From Oegoconia quadripuncta (Eukaryota > Arthropoda > Insecta > Lepidoptera > Autostichidae), in assembly GCA_949316235.1 (NCBI GenBank), contig OX438741.1, forward strand, positions 39,160,962-39,224,961: DNA of 64,000 nt. Reading direction: 5' to 3'. Made by a program: the position numbers and the translations under genes. This document shows positions 36,501 to 46,916 of the stretch, piece by piece. A model generated the notes under the pieces. The model did not search any database. It had not been told where the DNA came from and was given only the letters and a program-made list of their open reading frames with translations. Numbering within the stretch: the first letter of the stretch is position 1; every line of letters starts with the position of its first letter.

Positions 36501-39500
36501 GGCTTCAAAGAACTAGATCTAGAACTAAGAAAGTAGTAGATCTGCTGTCCGGGAGCGAAGCAGCTGTGCCAGTATTTTCAAGCCCCAAAATGGGGAGAAT
36601 TGACCATGGGAACATAGAATTAAGAAATTTGTCGAGAATTTAACGGTAGTGCTGTTGACTCGCTGGTGCTGCGCGGTTTCGTTCGATGAAAGAAACAACA
36701 GTATCATGCAGATAACCAGGCTGTATTATTGTATTCGGATAGATTAGGATAGACTACATGAACTTAACTATTTATACATGCTTATTCTATACATTTACAA
36801 TTGGTGTAGGAGAGATGTTATGGAGACCTTTCACGTAAAGATGTGAGCTGCGTGGGTTGTAGATTGCATCTCTATTTCCTATGTTAATTGTCGATTCAGC
36901 AACGCAAGTAATTTGCCAAACATGTCTCCATAAGAGTCCAGTGTGTCACCAGGAAAGAGACGCAAGTACCGGGCACACCTCATTGATTCGGCCCGTATAA
37001 TCATGATCGTTGATGGGGCCATGGGAAGGTGGAGTCCGTCTCCAGGATCGGAACTCGAAGCCCATCCAACTGCAGCGAAGTGTAAAACAGGGGAATGTCA
37101 TATCCCCGAAACTGTTTACAGCTGCATTGGAAGATGCCTTCAAGCTTCTGGATTGAAAAGGACTCGACATCAACATCAACGGCGAATGCATCACAAACCT
37201 TCGATAGGCCGACGATATCATAATCATGGCTGATAAAATGCTCAATGACCTCAACAAGGAAACAACAGGAGAGGGTCTTAAAATAAATATGGACAAGACA
37301 AAGACCATGATGAATGCCCATATTGTACCCGCACCTCTGAAGATAGGGGACATTACCCTCGTAGATGTCGATGAGTACGTATACCTGGGACAAACAGTCC
37401 AGTTAGGTAAATCGTCGAATCTCGAGCTCGAAGCGTTTGGGAAGCTACGTAACATCTTCAAGACATTTCAAAACGGAAAGTCTTTGATCAGTGTGTGTTA
37501 GCAGTGATGCCATATGGAACTGAAACGTGGTCGCTCACTATGGGCATCTTAAGAAGGCTCAAGGTCACCCTATAGCTGGGCAGAGTATTTTTATGAAGTG
37601 AAAGACGGGTGCCGCAAAGCCAAAATGATATAAATAATTAAGTTATAATATTTATCTAAAACATGAGCCTAGAGACATTTAAAATGACAACCGCATTCAA
37701 AAATTAATCTAACTGACAAGCATTAAACTCACCAGTATCTACCAAACTTGAACGTTATACGATCTCTTTCACACCCAAAGGGCCATGGAGAGAGCTATGC
37801 TTGGAGTATCCCTGCGGGATCGAATAAGAAATGAGCAGATCCGCAGGAGAACTAACGTGACCGATATAGCCCGAAGAATTGCAATACTAAGTGGCAGTGG
37901 CAGCATTGCTCGTAGGGCCGACGGTCGTTGGGGCGGAAAGGTTCTCGAGTGGCGACCACGCACCGGAAGACGCAGCGTGGGCAGGCCCCCCACGAGGTGG
38001 ACCGACGATTTGGTAGAGATCGCGAAAAGCAGCTGGATACGGGCAGGTCTAGGAGCGATCGTTGTGCCCCCCGCCCGGCCTCACCTCCGGCGCGCCCCGC
38101 TCGGCCGCGCGCGCCCGCAGCAGCGCGGCGCTGTACAGCAGCACGGCGGACAGCTGCGCGCCGCCCGCCTCCTCGGCCCGCGCCGTCAGCGCCAGCGCCT
38201 CGGGGAACAGCCGCTGCTCCAGCAGCACCTGCACACACGGGCCCTACAGTGCGATCGCCAACGTACGAGGATCCTTCTAGTTAACTCGCCAACGTCCCCG
38301 AACGACTGCCCCCCGTGCGTCGAACGTCTGACCACAGACATCGAAGAGTATCTAGATGGTTTCCGGGACTCCAGTGCTATACGCGTAGGCGGTACCGTCG
38401 ATTAACTTTGAATAGGAAGAATTTCAAATTTTGTACGTCCCATCATACGGGGAACGACAGAGAAGGGACGTCGGGAGCGAGGGAACGCTCGGACCCACCT
38501 CAAGCAGGTTCTCGTGCGGCGCGAGCGCCTGCAGCTGGTGCGGCGCGTCGCGCTGCAGCTCGCGGAACAGGCGCGCCGCGTCGCGCAGGCGGCCCAGGCG
38601 GCGCAGGCACATCGCCTCGCGCCGCTTCACGTGCGCCAGCAGCAGCGCCTCGCGCCGCGCCTCCGCGCCCGCGCCCAGCGCCACCGCGCCGCGCCACGCG
38701 CCCTCCGCCGCGCGCCACGCCCGCCGCAGCAGACGCTCCGCCTGCACACACACACACACACACACATAGCGCGCGCCACGCCCGCCGCAGCAGGCGCTCC
38801 CCCTGCACACACGCACACGCACCTCCTGCACGGTGGTGGCCTCCTCCTCGGCCAGCAGCAGCAGCGCGGCGGCGCAGTCGGGGCGCAGCGCCAGGGCGGC
38901 GTGCGCGGCGGCCACCCTCGCGTCCTTGTCCCGCTCGCGCCAGGCGCGCGCCATGACCTCGTCCACGGCGCCGGCCACGCCGCCCGCCGGCCGCGTGCAG
39001 CCGAACCACGCCTGCGACAGAGACACGCCGTTGGGCCGTGGCCACACCCCCGCGGGGCCGTGGCCGCACCCCCGCGGGGCTGTAGCCGCAGACACGCACC
39101 TGGTGCTCCTGCGCGGTGAGGTTCATGTCGTAGTAGGTGAGCGGCGACTGGCGCGCGGCGGACCACAAGCGGCCGTACTCGGCGCCGCGCAGCAGCGCCT
39201 GCGGGTTGCGCCACACCTGCCGGCGACCACGCGTGTCACGCCTCACTCTTCATCTTTTATTTATTTAATTACGTTATTCGTGCATCGAGTACTTTAATGT
39301 ATAACAAATAAAATGTTATGACATCGTTAACTACTTATATTGGAGAAAAACTGAACTGCATACAGAAGTTTGAGAATATTCCAAACACTGACGACATGTT
39401 TGGAATTCCAGAGACGTTTGAAGTAAGAATGTATGTATGTTTCGAGGAGGTATTTCGGCTCGCCGAACTCGGCGTGGCATGTGTCGTCGGGAGGGCCGCG

Positions 39501-42378
39501 AGCTGGGCCTGGAGGTAGCGCCTCACAAGACCGAGGCGCTACGGTTACACGGCCTCCGTCGAAGCCGGCAACCACCCAGCTCGCGACTCCGGCTAGGTGA
39601 CGCTGAAGTCCAGGTGGGGCCGTGCATCAAGTACCTGGGCCTCACCCTGGGGACAGCCGATGGGGCTTCGAAGAGCACTTCGAGCGCCTGGTCCCCCGAG
39701 TGCGAAAGGTAGCGGGCGCGTTGCATCGCTTGCTACCTAATCTCGGGGGACCACGGGAGGAAGTTCGCCGCCTCTACGGTGACGTTGTGCGATCCATAGC
39801 CCTCTACGGGGCCCCCGTTGAACGACCTGGCGAGGTCCTCCCGCTGCAGAGCTCTCCTCGGGAGCCTGCAGCGGCTGATGACCATTCGGATCGTACGAGG
39901 CTACCGGACGATCTCGTTCGAGGCGGCGACGGTCCTAGCGCGGGCTCCACCCTTCGACATCCTGGCCGACATGGACGCGGCGGTCTACGACCGCATCTGC
40001 TCTGTCGAACGGGATGCCGAGGGGGTCGCGCCTGACCGTGTGCTCGAAGTGATACGGCAGAACGCACACCGACGGGCGCTGACGCTCTGGCAGGAGCGCC
40101 TTGTGATACTAGGCTGCGCTCGCCAACGCGCCGTCGGGGCCGTTCTGCCGAATTTCGAAGCATGAATGGGGAAGAAAGGTGGCGTCACCTACAGGTTGAC
40201 CCAGATACTCAACGGGCACGGGTGCTTCGGTGAGTATCTGAGTCGATCGATTATGACCATGAAACCCGAGATCCTTACTGGTAAAGGTAAACAACAAACT
40301 GGAATCCGAGTTTGCGATGCAGAAATTGTTAAGTTCTCTAAAAACTTGTTATTTAGAAACAATTTGGGCAATGTGTTCGCCCACAAACGCGTGCACAGGC
40401 GGAAACTTGTAATTGGCTCTGTCAGAACCGATTATTGTTATCCATAGCATTATTGTAGCTGTAAGTTTTCCAAAAATAAATAAAATAAAATAAAATAAAA
40501 AATAAAATAAAAAAGATACAGCTCCTGGAGACCTATTCTATGATATATCTACTGAATCTATACAGGCGATATTCCTAAACATTGGCGCGATAGCGTAGTG
40601 ATTCCTATCGCTAAAGCCAGGCAATACTTCAAAATTGAGACCAATATCCCTAATGTCTCGTATTTGTAAGGTGTTTCACTGTATGCTGACTAAACGATTA
40701 GAATGGTTCACAGAGCAAAACATGATCCTATAAACCACTACTACTGGCTTTAGAAGAGGACAGTCATGTCGGGACTGTTTAGTGAGATTAGTAACACAAA
40801 TTCAAATTGAATTTTCCAAAAAAAAGTTAAGAGTGGCTTGCTTCTTAGATATAGAAAACGCTTATAATAACATATTAATTAATAAATTGATAAACATCTT
40901 GATAAACTTAATGTGGGAAAAAATATATGTCAATATCTGTGTAATTTTCTCAGTGAAAGACATCTCAAAATAAAAGACGAGTTAAACGAAACAACACACT
41001 GATTAGAAGTACCAGCAGAGGCTTGGCTCAGTGGGATCCATTCTCTCCACTGCTTTTCAATTTGGCTACTTTGGAAATATGCAAGAGAATTGATAATGTA
41101 ATTATGTGTCAATTCTGTGTGCAGATGATTTTGTGTTCTATGTCTCTAGTATAGATATAATTCAAAGCAAGGAAAAAATTCCAAGGGCTCTAGAAATCGT
41201 CTTAATAATCTTACACAACTAAAGGTCAATAAATCTTTTTTGGAGCAAGTAGCGTGCTATAAATATTTAGGTCTCTGGTTAGATGAGTGTTGCGTTGGAA
41301 TAAACATATCAATGAGACTGTGGAGAAAAGCATCAGATTTATTAATTTATTAAAGGTCCTGGCAGGTTCTGATTGGGGATTGCACCGTAAACATTAGCGC
41401 AGGCTGTACATAGCACTGATAAGACGTAAAATAGAGTACAGTTGTTACTAAATGATAATGTTGCAAAATCGGTTGTGTACAAACTAGAAAAAGTCCAAAA
41501 TCTGGCTTTAAGGGTACTCCAACTCATGTAATGGAGAGTGCACTGGGTGTTGTTCCACTGTATTTAAGGAGGAAATATTTAGCCTTTAAGTTCTGTTTAA
41601 AGGCTGCATCATGGAGTAATAACATAACAATTACATCATTAACTGACCTTGGCTGTCTTTGTACTGTTGCATACTGGGCAAATAAAAAAAACCTCTAATT
41701 GCATTGACTTATGAAGAAACTAAGGCAGAATGCATTAGTCAATCATAAAAACATGGGTTACTAATTTACCAGTTAAAATCAAAATCTACTTAAAGTTAAG
41801 ACTCCGTCAAAAGTACTAAAAGGGCACTAAATATGAGTACAATAAAATTTGAAATTATAAAAGAGTTATGAGAAAAATATTCTGATTGGTATATAGTATA
41901 TACTGATGGTTTGAAGACGGCAGATGGACTGGGTGCAGCCTTTTACGATCCGGCTAATAATAACAATCAACAAATTGCTGATATGTTTCAATTAAGGCAT
42001 GATACTTCAATAATGTCGGTGGAACTCATTGCAATCGCAGAAGCATTATCTTATTTAGAGTCTCTGAATGCTAATAAAACTATAATTTGCGCAGACAGTA
42101 AAAGTGTGTTACAACATATTGTTCGATGTTAATTTGTGGTATGGGGATACCTTGTAGTCAGCGAGCGGAGACGCTTGGTCCGGCGTAGGCTCGGGCTCGG
42201 CCTGACCGAACCATGGCCCGAGGTGGGCCAGCGACACCTGCTCGATGAACGACATGCCATACTTCCGGAAGTACCACCACTCGAAAATCAGTAGCATGCC
42301 CGAGATCAGCGACGAGGTGCCCGTTAGCGCCACGTAGAATTTGGGTGTCAGCGCGCCCAGGATCGAGCTTTCCCACAT
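33537..42378 (-). CDS. ST7: ST7 (suppressor of tumorigenicity 7) homologue, seven exons, 443 aa
   Basis: Exons (minus): 42378-42151, 39216-39100, 39011-38823, 38741-38499, 38228-38085, 34833-34639, 33752-33537. All introns are GT-AG in phase 0. ST7 is a conserved membrane protein with a TPR-like helical body; its biochemical role is unsettled. Exon 1 encodes [20 protein letters not shown] (membrane segment) and [16 protein letters not shown]. Exon 2 has [13 protein letters not shown] and [15 protein letters not shown]. Exon 3 has [18 protein letters not shown] and LLAEEEATT. Exon 4 has [20 protein letters not shown]. Exon 6 has [20 protein letters not shown] and [18 protein letters not shown]. 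Exon 7 has ADRELLP and a C-terminal hydrophobic segment. It is about 100 residues shorter than the vertebrate protein: the extra N-terminal membrane segment is absent, and the usually conserved block before ADRELLP is replaced by [15 protein letters not shown]. Exons are extremely GC-rich. Intron 1 and intron 5 hold LINEs. Confidence 0.88.
33785..34350 (-). pseudogene. LINE RT C-terminal relic in the last ST7 intron
   Basis: With frameshifts the minus strand shows [13 protein letters not shown] (34325-34290), then ..[18 protein letters not shown].. and [19 protein letters not shown] (33960-33795), the C-terminal pattern of a widespread arthropod LINE. Its tail ATTATGTATGTATT ends about 30 nt before the ST7 exon 7 acceptor, so the LINE tail forms the upstream part of that acceptor region. 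Confidence 0.6.
34452..34640. repeat. Minisatellite duplicating the ST7 exon 6 end and splice donor
   Basis: GTGCTCACCTGGCAGGCGGC starts at 34452, 34515, 34578 and 34631: two 63-bp steps and one of 53 bp. On the minus strand each unit carries the last ~20 nt of exon 6 plus CCAG|GTGAGC. The first donor in transcription order (34639/34638) gives the ST7-like model; the others would add 53, 116 or 179 nt. The units are G-rich on the minus strand (runs of 5-6 G), so G-quadruplexes are possible. Confidence 0.85.
36300..37025. other. Unidentified insertion within the RTE copy
   Basis: RTE coding similarity stops after VLKCLYE (about 36303) and resumes at [17 protein letters not shown] (about 37030). 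The ~720 bp between has no recognisable protein or TIR. It may be a second element or a rearrangement. Boundaries are approximate. Confidence 0.5.
37571..37768. other. ~200-bp insertion in the RTE copy
   Basis: The parallel RTE copy at 21960 reads GGTCACCCAAAAGGC without interruption. Here GGTCACCC is followed by ~200 bp of AT-rich DNA and then CACCCAAAGGG, giving a 5-bp CACCC duplication. A small MITE is likely. Confidence 0.6.
38742..38822 (-). repeat. 81-nt ST7 intron 3 containing a copied exon 4 start and CA repeats
   Basis: Between exon 3 (ends 38823) and exon 4 (starts 38741) the intron is exactly 27 codons with no stop. Its middle repeats the first ~33 nt of exon 4 (GGAGCGCCTGCTGCGGCGGG against GCGGAGCGTCTGCTGCGGCG) preceded by its own CAG acceptor. 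It is flanked by two (CA)n tracts. Retention would add 27 residues in frame. Confidence 0.75.
39437..40240 (+). pseudogene. R1-type LINE, RT C-terminal part, in ST7 intron 1
   Basis: Recognisable pieces in shifting frames: [95 protein letters not shown] and [11 protein letters not shown]. This is the palm-to-C-terminal region of R1-clade LINEs. Truncated at both ends and antisense to ST7. Strong GC bias for a TE relic. Confidence 0.82.
40280..40508 (+). repeat. LINE 3' end with AAAAT-rich tail
   Basis: ...ATTGTAGCTGTAAGTTTTCC followed by (AATAA)n from 40474 to 40508. A typical LINE 3' terminus; the coding part was not identified. Confidence 0.5.
40515..42132 (+). pseudogene. RNase H-bearing LINE (I/R1-like), degenerate, in ST7 intron 1
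   Basis: RT pieces with many stops: [20 protein letters not shown] (reconstructed across a stop near 40750-40810), [14 protein letters not shown] (first catalytic Asp), [11 protein letters not shown] (about 41250), then an RNase H segment [18 protein letters not shown] and [12 protein letters not shown] (41900-42120). It ends suddenly at 42132, about 17 nt from the ST7 exon 1 donor (42150). Antisense to ST7. Confidence 0.78.
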
Positions 42379-43170
42379 TGCACCGCTGCCGGTCGGCCGA
42401 CTTTAATTCGACCTACCACGTATTACGCTTATAATATAATCATTAGTCGGTTCAGTATCCCGACACTAATTACAAATTAGAGAAACGACATTTTATACGA
42501 ATAACACAACAAGTAGTATTTCCAATACCAAAAGCTGAAACCTAATCAAAACTAAGTAATTCCAATTTGATTTTTGGTTCACTTCACTTTCATTTTTCGG
42601 GGTGTATCTCCGATCCGATCATGTACATACAATAGCATCTCTTGTTTTACTTTATGGCTCTAACCATTAGGAATCTTCGAAAAATATTAGTTAATAAATG
42701 GTCATAACAATAAATAACAAAAAATCAATAAACAATTCTGCCTCTCCACCAAAGAGTATAGTAAGAGTGGCAACTCCGTGGTTAAATTTGCATGTATAGA
42801 CAGTGCTGCTGCCAGCGTTTGGTTGAGGAATTAAATCTATCTATACATACCTACGTACACTAGAAACTGGGTTTAGAAATAGGTATTGTTGTTTAAGAAG
42901 AAATTTTTATTTCTCATAACTAATTTCTTTAAATTAGCTATGAAAAACAAGTATAAAAAAAACAAACAATAAATTAACATAAATCTGAACTTTTACAAAA
43001 ACTTTCAAAAGGAAATCGACGTTGACTGAGAGCTCGACATGACATCACCCACCGGTAAGATGGCGGCTGCTGCCACAGAACACTAATAACGGTTAGTTCG
43101 TCAACCGCAGTTCAGAGGTCGCAGTCTGCTATGAAAATTGATGACATTTGAAGTGTGCCCCCCTGGAGCC
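42379..43170. other. ST7 upstream region; no gene
   Basis: About 40 GC-richer bases precede the ST7 ATG, then AT-rich DNA. A CCACCGGTAAGATGGCGGCT motif (43049-43068) contains an AAGATGGCGGC core like YY1-type sites and may belong to the promoter of the plus-strand gene at 43767. No TATA box is obvious. Confidence 0.4.
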
Positions 43171-43304
43171 TGATTCTCACATACTCGAGATTTCAATGTC
43201 GAACGACATCAATAGGTTTGTCACTTTTACACACGTATATAAGTGTGAAAGAGATAGACATGCCAATGTCTATCGATAGACAAATGTCGAGTGTGCGAGA
43301 ATCA
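43171..43304. mobile_element. Palindromic MITE (copy 1)
   Basis: Ends TGATTCTCACATACTCGAGA and, inverted, TGATTCTCGCACACTCGACA. The interior is largely self-complementary. Nearly identical to 61372-61503 (only about three to four differences), so both moved recently. Confidence 0.75.
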
Positions 43305-43766
43305 TGGACTTATTATTTAAACAGGACTGATAACTATCAAAAGAATCATTTAGGAAAATGATCACTATGTCAACGCAATAAGGTATTAAATTGGATGCAC
43401 CATACACAAAGGCAAATCCGAGCCGAGAGAGATAGAAATAACGGAGGCCGTGTGTCTCGTTCTTACATCTTGCCAGCTAAAAAAATGATTATGATCAACA
43501 GTTTTGGCTACTCAAAAATTCCATTGAAACACTTATATTTTTATGTTATTTTAACAATTATAAATAAACAAATAACATTCGCATTAATTTCTTTTCATAT
43601 ATTCTTAAATCAAACAGAAAACATACATTTTTATTTCGAGTTTGTTATTTTTATGGTAACCCTGAAAAGCATGTCATGTCATGGCGGTTCAGTGTGATTT
43701 TGAATTTTCTTTGCATTAAAAGTTTTTTAAAGTATTTGTTATATTATAACAAGTAAAAGGAGTAAA

Positions 43767-44256
43767 ATGGTGAAAAAGTGTTGCGTTTATACTTGCCCAA
43801 GTGAATCCTATGGTGGTTGCAACATATCTTTCCACAGGTAAGCTAAAATTAATATTTTTGTAAATCAAAGAAGTAGGATGCCCATGAATTCTTGAAATGA
43901 GTCGAAATATGTGAAATATGTGTGATTGATTAGGGTCCTGACTGTTGTACTATTATTGCAGTTTCCCAAAAAATGAAGAAATGCGAAATAAATGGCTCAC
44001 GCCGGCTAATGTCAAAACGCCAAAGTTTTTTGACAAATATTTTATTACAACATTTGTCCCAAGTAACAAATATATTGTGGTCACCCTGTTAGACAGAGAC
44101 AAACGGCCTCTACGTTACACATCCTGCTCGGCTCGTTTTTCAGCGGCGAGTACTCAGTCCTGTTTAAATAATAAGTCCATGGCGAGAATAGGGGTCCAGC
44201 TCTCCACTCTTACTCTCGAAAATATTTTTTTAATTCCTTCATCCAAAAAGGCCTAA
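43767..44256 (+). CDS. THAP-like zinc-finger gene fragment, two exons
   Basis: Exon 1 (43767-43837) reads MVKKCCVYTCPSESYGGCNI then SFH, with donor AG|GTAAGC. Exon 2 starts 43962 after TATTATTGCAG and continues SFPKNEEMRNKWL. This is the N-terminal half of a THAP domain (Cys pair, F-P-K-N, K-W), a DNA-binding C2CH finger found in transcription regulators and P-element transposases. The second half (CxxH, C-terminal AVPTIF-type box) is not found: after about KYFITTFVPSNK the frame runs into sequence ending GAGAATAGGGGTCCAG, which resembles the MITE ends here, and stops at 44256. It may be a TE-disrupted gene, or exon 2 may end earlier at an unseen donor. Confidence 0.55.
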
Positions 44257-44819
44257 GGTAGCAGACCATACAGCCTTACCGTCCTTTATATTTGGACTTA
44301 CTCATCTAATGTGGCAGAGCAGGCTACCATTGATATCACTTACGATGACCCAAACATGTAAATCGTAACGGAAAATGTACTATTTTACATGATTGAAACC
44401 ATTTCTCATATAAGGAACCCTCCGTCCTCGACCCAAACACCACCTTATAATATCACATGGCGATCCTTCAGGATTACACTATCATTATATTCTCCAACTT
44501 TTTATTTAATTTATGATGCAATTATGTGGAATAGTCTACAAATGCGACCGTCAAATAATAACGCTTTATTCGATGATAGTTTTGAAAAAAAAACTTCTAT
44601 TTCACTTAATTCAGAAATTTTTACACCATATTATACCGATTGATTTTGGTTACCGCCTATTATATATACATACAAGTCGCCTGAAAATATTCCGCATCGA
44701 TTAACTGCCCTTTTAGCAAATCAAGAAAACTTCATTCCATTGTTCAATTTCACCAAAAGTACGACTGAGAAGGTCTAAAGAATTATACCGGTGAGTTTTT
44801 TACCATAAGGAAAAAATAG

Positions 44820-44885
<66 letters not shown>

Positions 44886-45164
44886 AGGTAAGTGAAATAA
44901 AAGTTATTGGCATAGGTAGTTAGTTTTGTTTTTCAAAAACGCACGCGCTGGTCTTACTTTGTTATACGACTGACGTGATTCTTAGGGTTCCTATCATGTT
45001 TGGAACTCTTATTTTCACCAAGTTTTCCTTATTTCATTTCATGTAATTATGTGGAATAGGCTACCAACGCGACCATCAAATGACACAATGACCTCCTTAG
45101 CCTTTCCTATTACAATGAAGAAGAAAACTTCTCTCTCTCATTCATTCATTACATTTTACGTAAT
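44257..45164. other. No gene seen; (TA)n microsatellite
   Basis: A 60-bp TA repeat at 44822-44882. A GGAACCCTCCGTCCTCGACC motif near 44415 is a scrap of repeat family G. Otherwise AT-rich. Confidence 0.5.
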
Positions 45165-45345
45165 GGCTTTTTGGCGGGATCTCGACGAGTGAAGTTGCAT
45201 TTTTCATTTTTCCCACAAGAAGCCGCCAAAATCTTTTATAAAGCATTCTGCCACTTTAGTGAAGAATGACTTGACCATGACTAGACTCTGTATACGCCAA
45301 GTATACGAAGAATTACTTGTTTTGACTGAGACTGACTAATAAATT
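45165..45345 (+). repeat. Dispersed repeat family F, internally deleted
   Basis: GGCTTTTTGGCGGGATCTCG joins directly to CCCACAAGAAGCCGCCAAAA, skipping about 100 bp present at 28150-28260. Confidence 0.7.
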
Positions 45346-45571
45346 GAAGAAATAAGAGAAATAAGACATGGCTGTATGGGCTTAGATCCCTTTGCCTTCT
45401 CATAGAGGAGAAAATAAAAAGAAAATATTTTACGTAATATCGACTGACTTGTTATTTTTTCCTTACGAGAAAAGGTAATCAATCTGGGGAGTTTGCCATT
45501 TACCTAGATCTTGAATGAAAATTGAAATCAGTTGTGTTCGTTGTTTGTGAGTTCAAGAGATTAACTACAAA

Positions 45572-45751
45572 ATGCTGCGCCTGGGTCGGAAACACATTGA
45601 GGTCGCGACGTCTTTCTTGCCGAGCATGCTGGGTTTTGGTGCGACGGGATTCGGTGCGCTGATCTACTTCACTGATTGGAAGGTGTTCGTCACCAACATC
45701 CCCTATTACAGCGGGAAGTTCGAGGGCGTCGAAGAGGAAGTCATCAACTGA
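45572..45751 (+). CDS. UQCR11: Cytochrome b-c1 complex subunit 10 (6.4-kDa protein), 59 aa
   Basis: Intact single-exon frame. ATG at 45572 (ACAAAATGCTG context), TGA at 45749-45751. The protein runs MLRLGRKHIEVATSFLPSML, then GFGATGFGALIYFTDWKVFV and TNIPYYSGKF, with an acidic end GVEEEVIN. It is the insect homologue of UQCR11 (Drosophila ox), a small inner-mitochondrial-membrane subunit of complex III. One membrane helix lies at about residues 18-35, followed by the family's TDW and Y-Y/F-GGK-like motif. Human UQCR11 is 56 aa, so the length fits. An AATAAA lies 370 nt downstream. No intron is visible, so a retrocopy is possible, but no A-tail or TSD was seen and the frame is undamaged. Confidence 0.85.
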   Translation: MLRLGRKHIEVATSFLPSMLGFGATGFGALIYFTDWKVFVTNIPYYSGKFEGVEEEVIN

Positions 45752-46121
45752 ATCGACCTACTATTATATTTATTCACTGGCTGTACATTATGTAACTTCT
45801 CAAATATAAGCACTAAAAGTAGTAGCTGTCAATCGCAGCTAGTTTTTTATTGAAGTTTTCACTTAAACTCATATCATACGTTAAGAGACATCCAGTTTAA
45901 GATGTGGCTTACGAAATGCAATGGAAAAAAGTTAAAAATGTAGATAGAAATTTTTAACTCTTCATATAGAAGGAGCTGTACCACAGAATAGATAATAGTA
46001 CAGTACGGAATCACTTTCGATTAAGACAGTTTAGATTCTGAGTAACTCCTGAGTTGGGGTTTTTTTCTTGTGCCCTCATTATTGACACTGACCTATTGTA
46101 GAATTACAAGTGGAAAACTGA

Positions 46122-46127
46122 AATAAA
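46122..46127 (+). terminator. Candidate UQCR11 poly(A) signal
   Basis: AATAAA followed by GTGTGAAGTGGTTT, a GT-rich downstream element. Confidence 0.6.
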
Positions 46128-46261
46128 GTGTGAAGTGGTTTCCACTCTGTTACAAAAAGATACGCCTAATATAGAGCATAGCTAATGACGGGGTTCTTCA
46201 GATTCTCTCCTGCCAGTCTTCTGAACCTAAATTATTAAATTTAATAATATAAATTCTTAGT

Positions 46262-46385
46262 AAGGTGAGCCGTGGATGTTGTTCCAATTTCAATCTCTTA
46301 AAGTTTGGAACACCCAAACACTATTGTTTGGGGTATCTCTGACCACCCCATTTGGGATAAAGGTCATTCATTACGTTATGTATGA
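46262..46385 (+). repeat. Dispersed repeat family C, 3' part
   Basis: GTGAGCCGTGGATGTTGTTC and CACCCAAACACTATTGTTTG, followed by GACCACCCCATTTGGGATAA. Confidence 0.75.
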
Positions 46386-46916
46386 TTCTAATATATTTGT
46401 AGGCAGAACAGAAAATATCATAATCTCGCACAAAATTCTTCCACTTAAATAGGAAAAAAAATTGGTAGCTATATGTTACCTAATTATCTTTATTGAACCA
46501 CAACATAGACACCTAGTCCCATACAACTTGTGATCTTGATGGTGGGATGAAGGTTCTTTCTTTTTCAATTTTAATGACAGGACGTACAAGGCTGAACAAT
46601 AGTCTCCCTTCTAAAAGAAATTACCATTACCACTCAAACCACTGCTGGGTCACACCATCATTCCAGCACCTTGCCAATAATTTCCAATGTTGCAAGGCTA
46701 ACAATCCAATCATCAAACACGTGGCCTCCCCAATGAGTCATCTCCATTGCATAGAAACCAATACCACCTAGGAAAATTTAAAAAAATTGTTTCAGTGAAA
46801 TGTAAGGGTACTTCTGGTACATTTGAACAGGCTAATAATTGGCTTCATTCTAGAAAGTCTCATACAAATTATAATTGACCAAATGTAAAGAATATGTGAT
46901 AATTTCTGTACTTTTA
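46386..46916. other. No gene seen
   Basis: AT-rich, with short meaningless ORFs. Confidence 0.5.

Larger units (their letters stand above)
35000..38068 (+). pseudogene. RTE LINE copy, degenerate, antisense in ST7 intron 5
   Basis: Endonuclease start: [20 protein letters not shown] (about 35293-35350). [18 protein letters not shown] (35810-35860), [20 protein letters not shown] (about 35980-36040), then the active-site region with the YADD/FADD aromatic replaced by TAG at 37205-37207 ([10 protein letters not shown]). YVYLGQT lies at about 37377, and the C-terminal block [20 protein letters not shown] at 37912-37975. Many stops and frameshifts. It ends abruptly at GATCGTTGTG (38068), 16 nt from the ST7 exon 5 donor, lacking the usual (ATG)n tail. 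Two insertions interrupt it (about 36300-37025 and 37571-37768). The 5' boundary is approximate. Confidence 0.82.

Noticed and set aside
38424..39297. Long Ala/Arg-rich ORFs on both strands
   Set aside because: High-GC read-through of ST7 exons 2-4 and short introns. The exon-bounded frame matches the ST7 family; the others do not.
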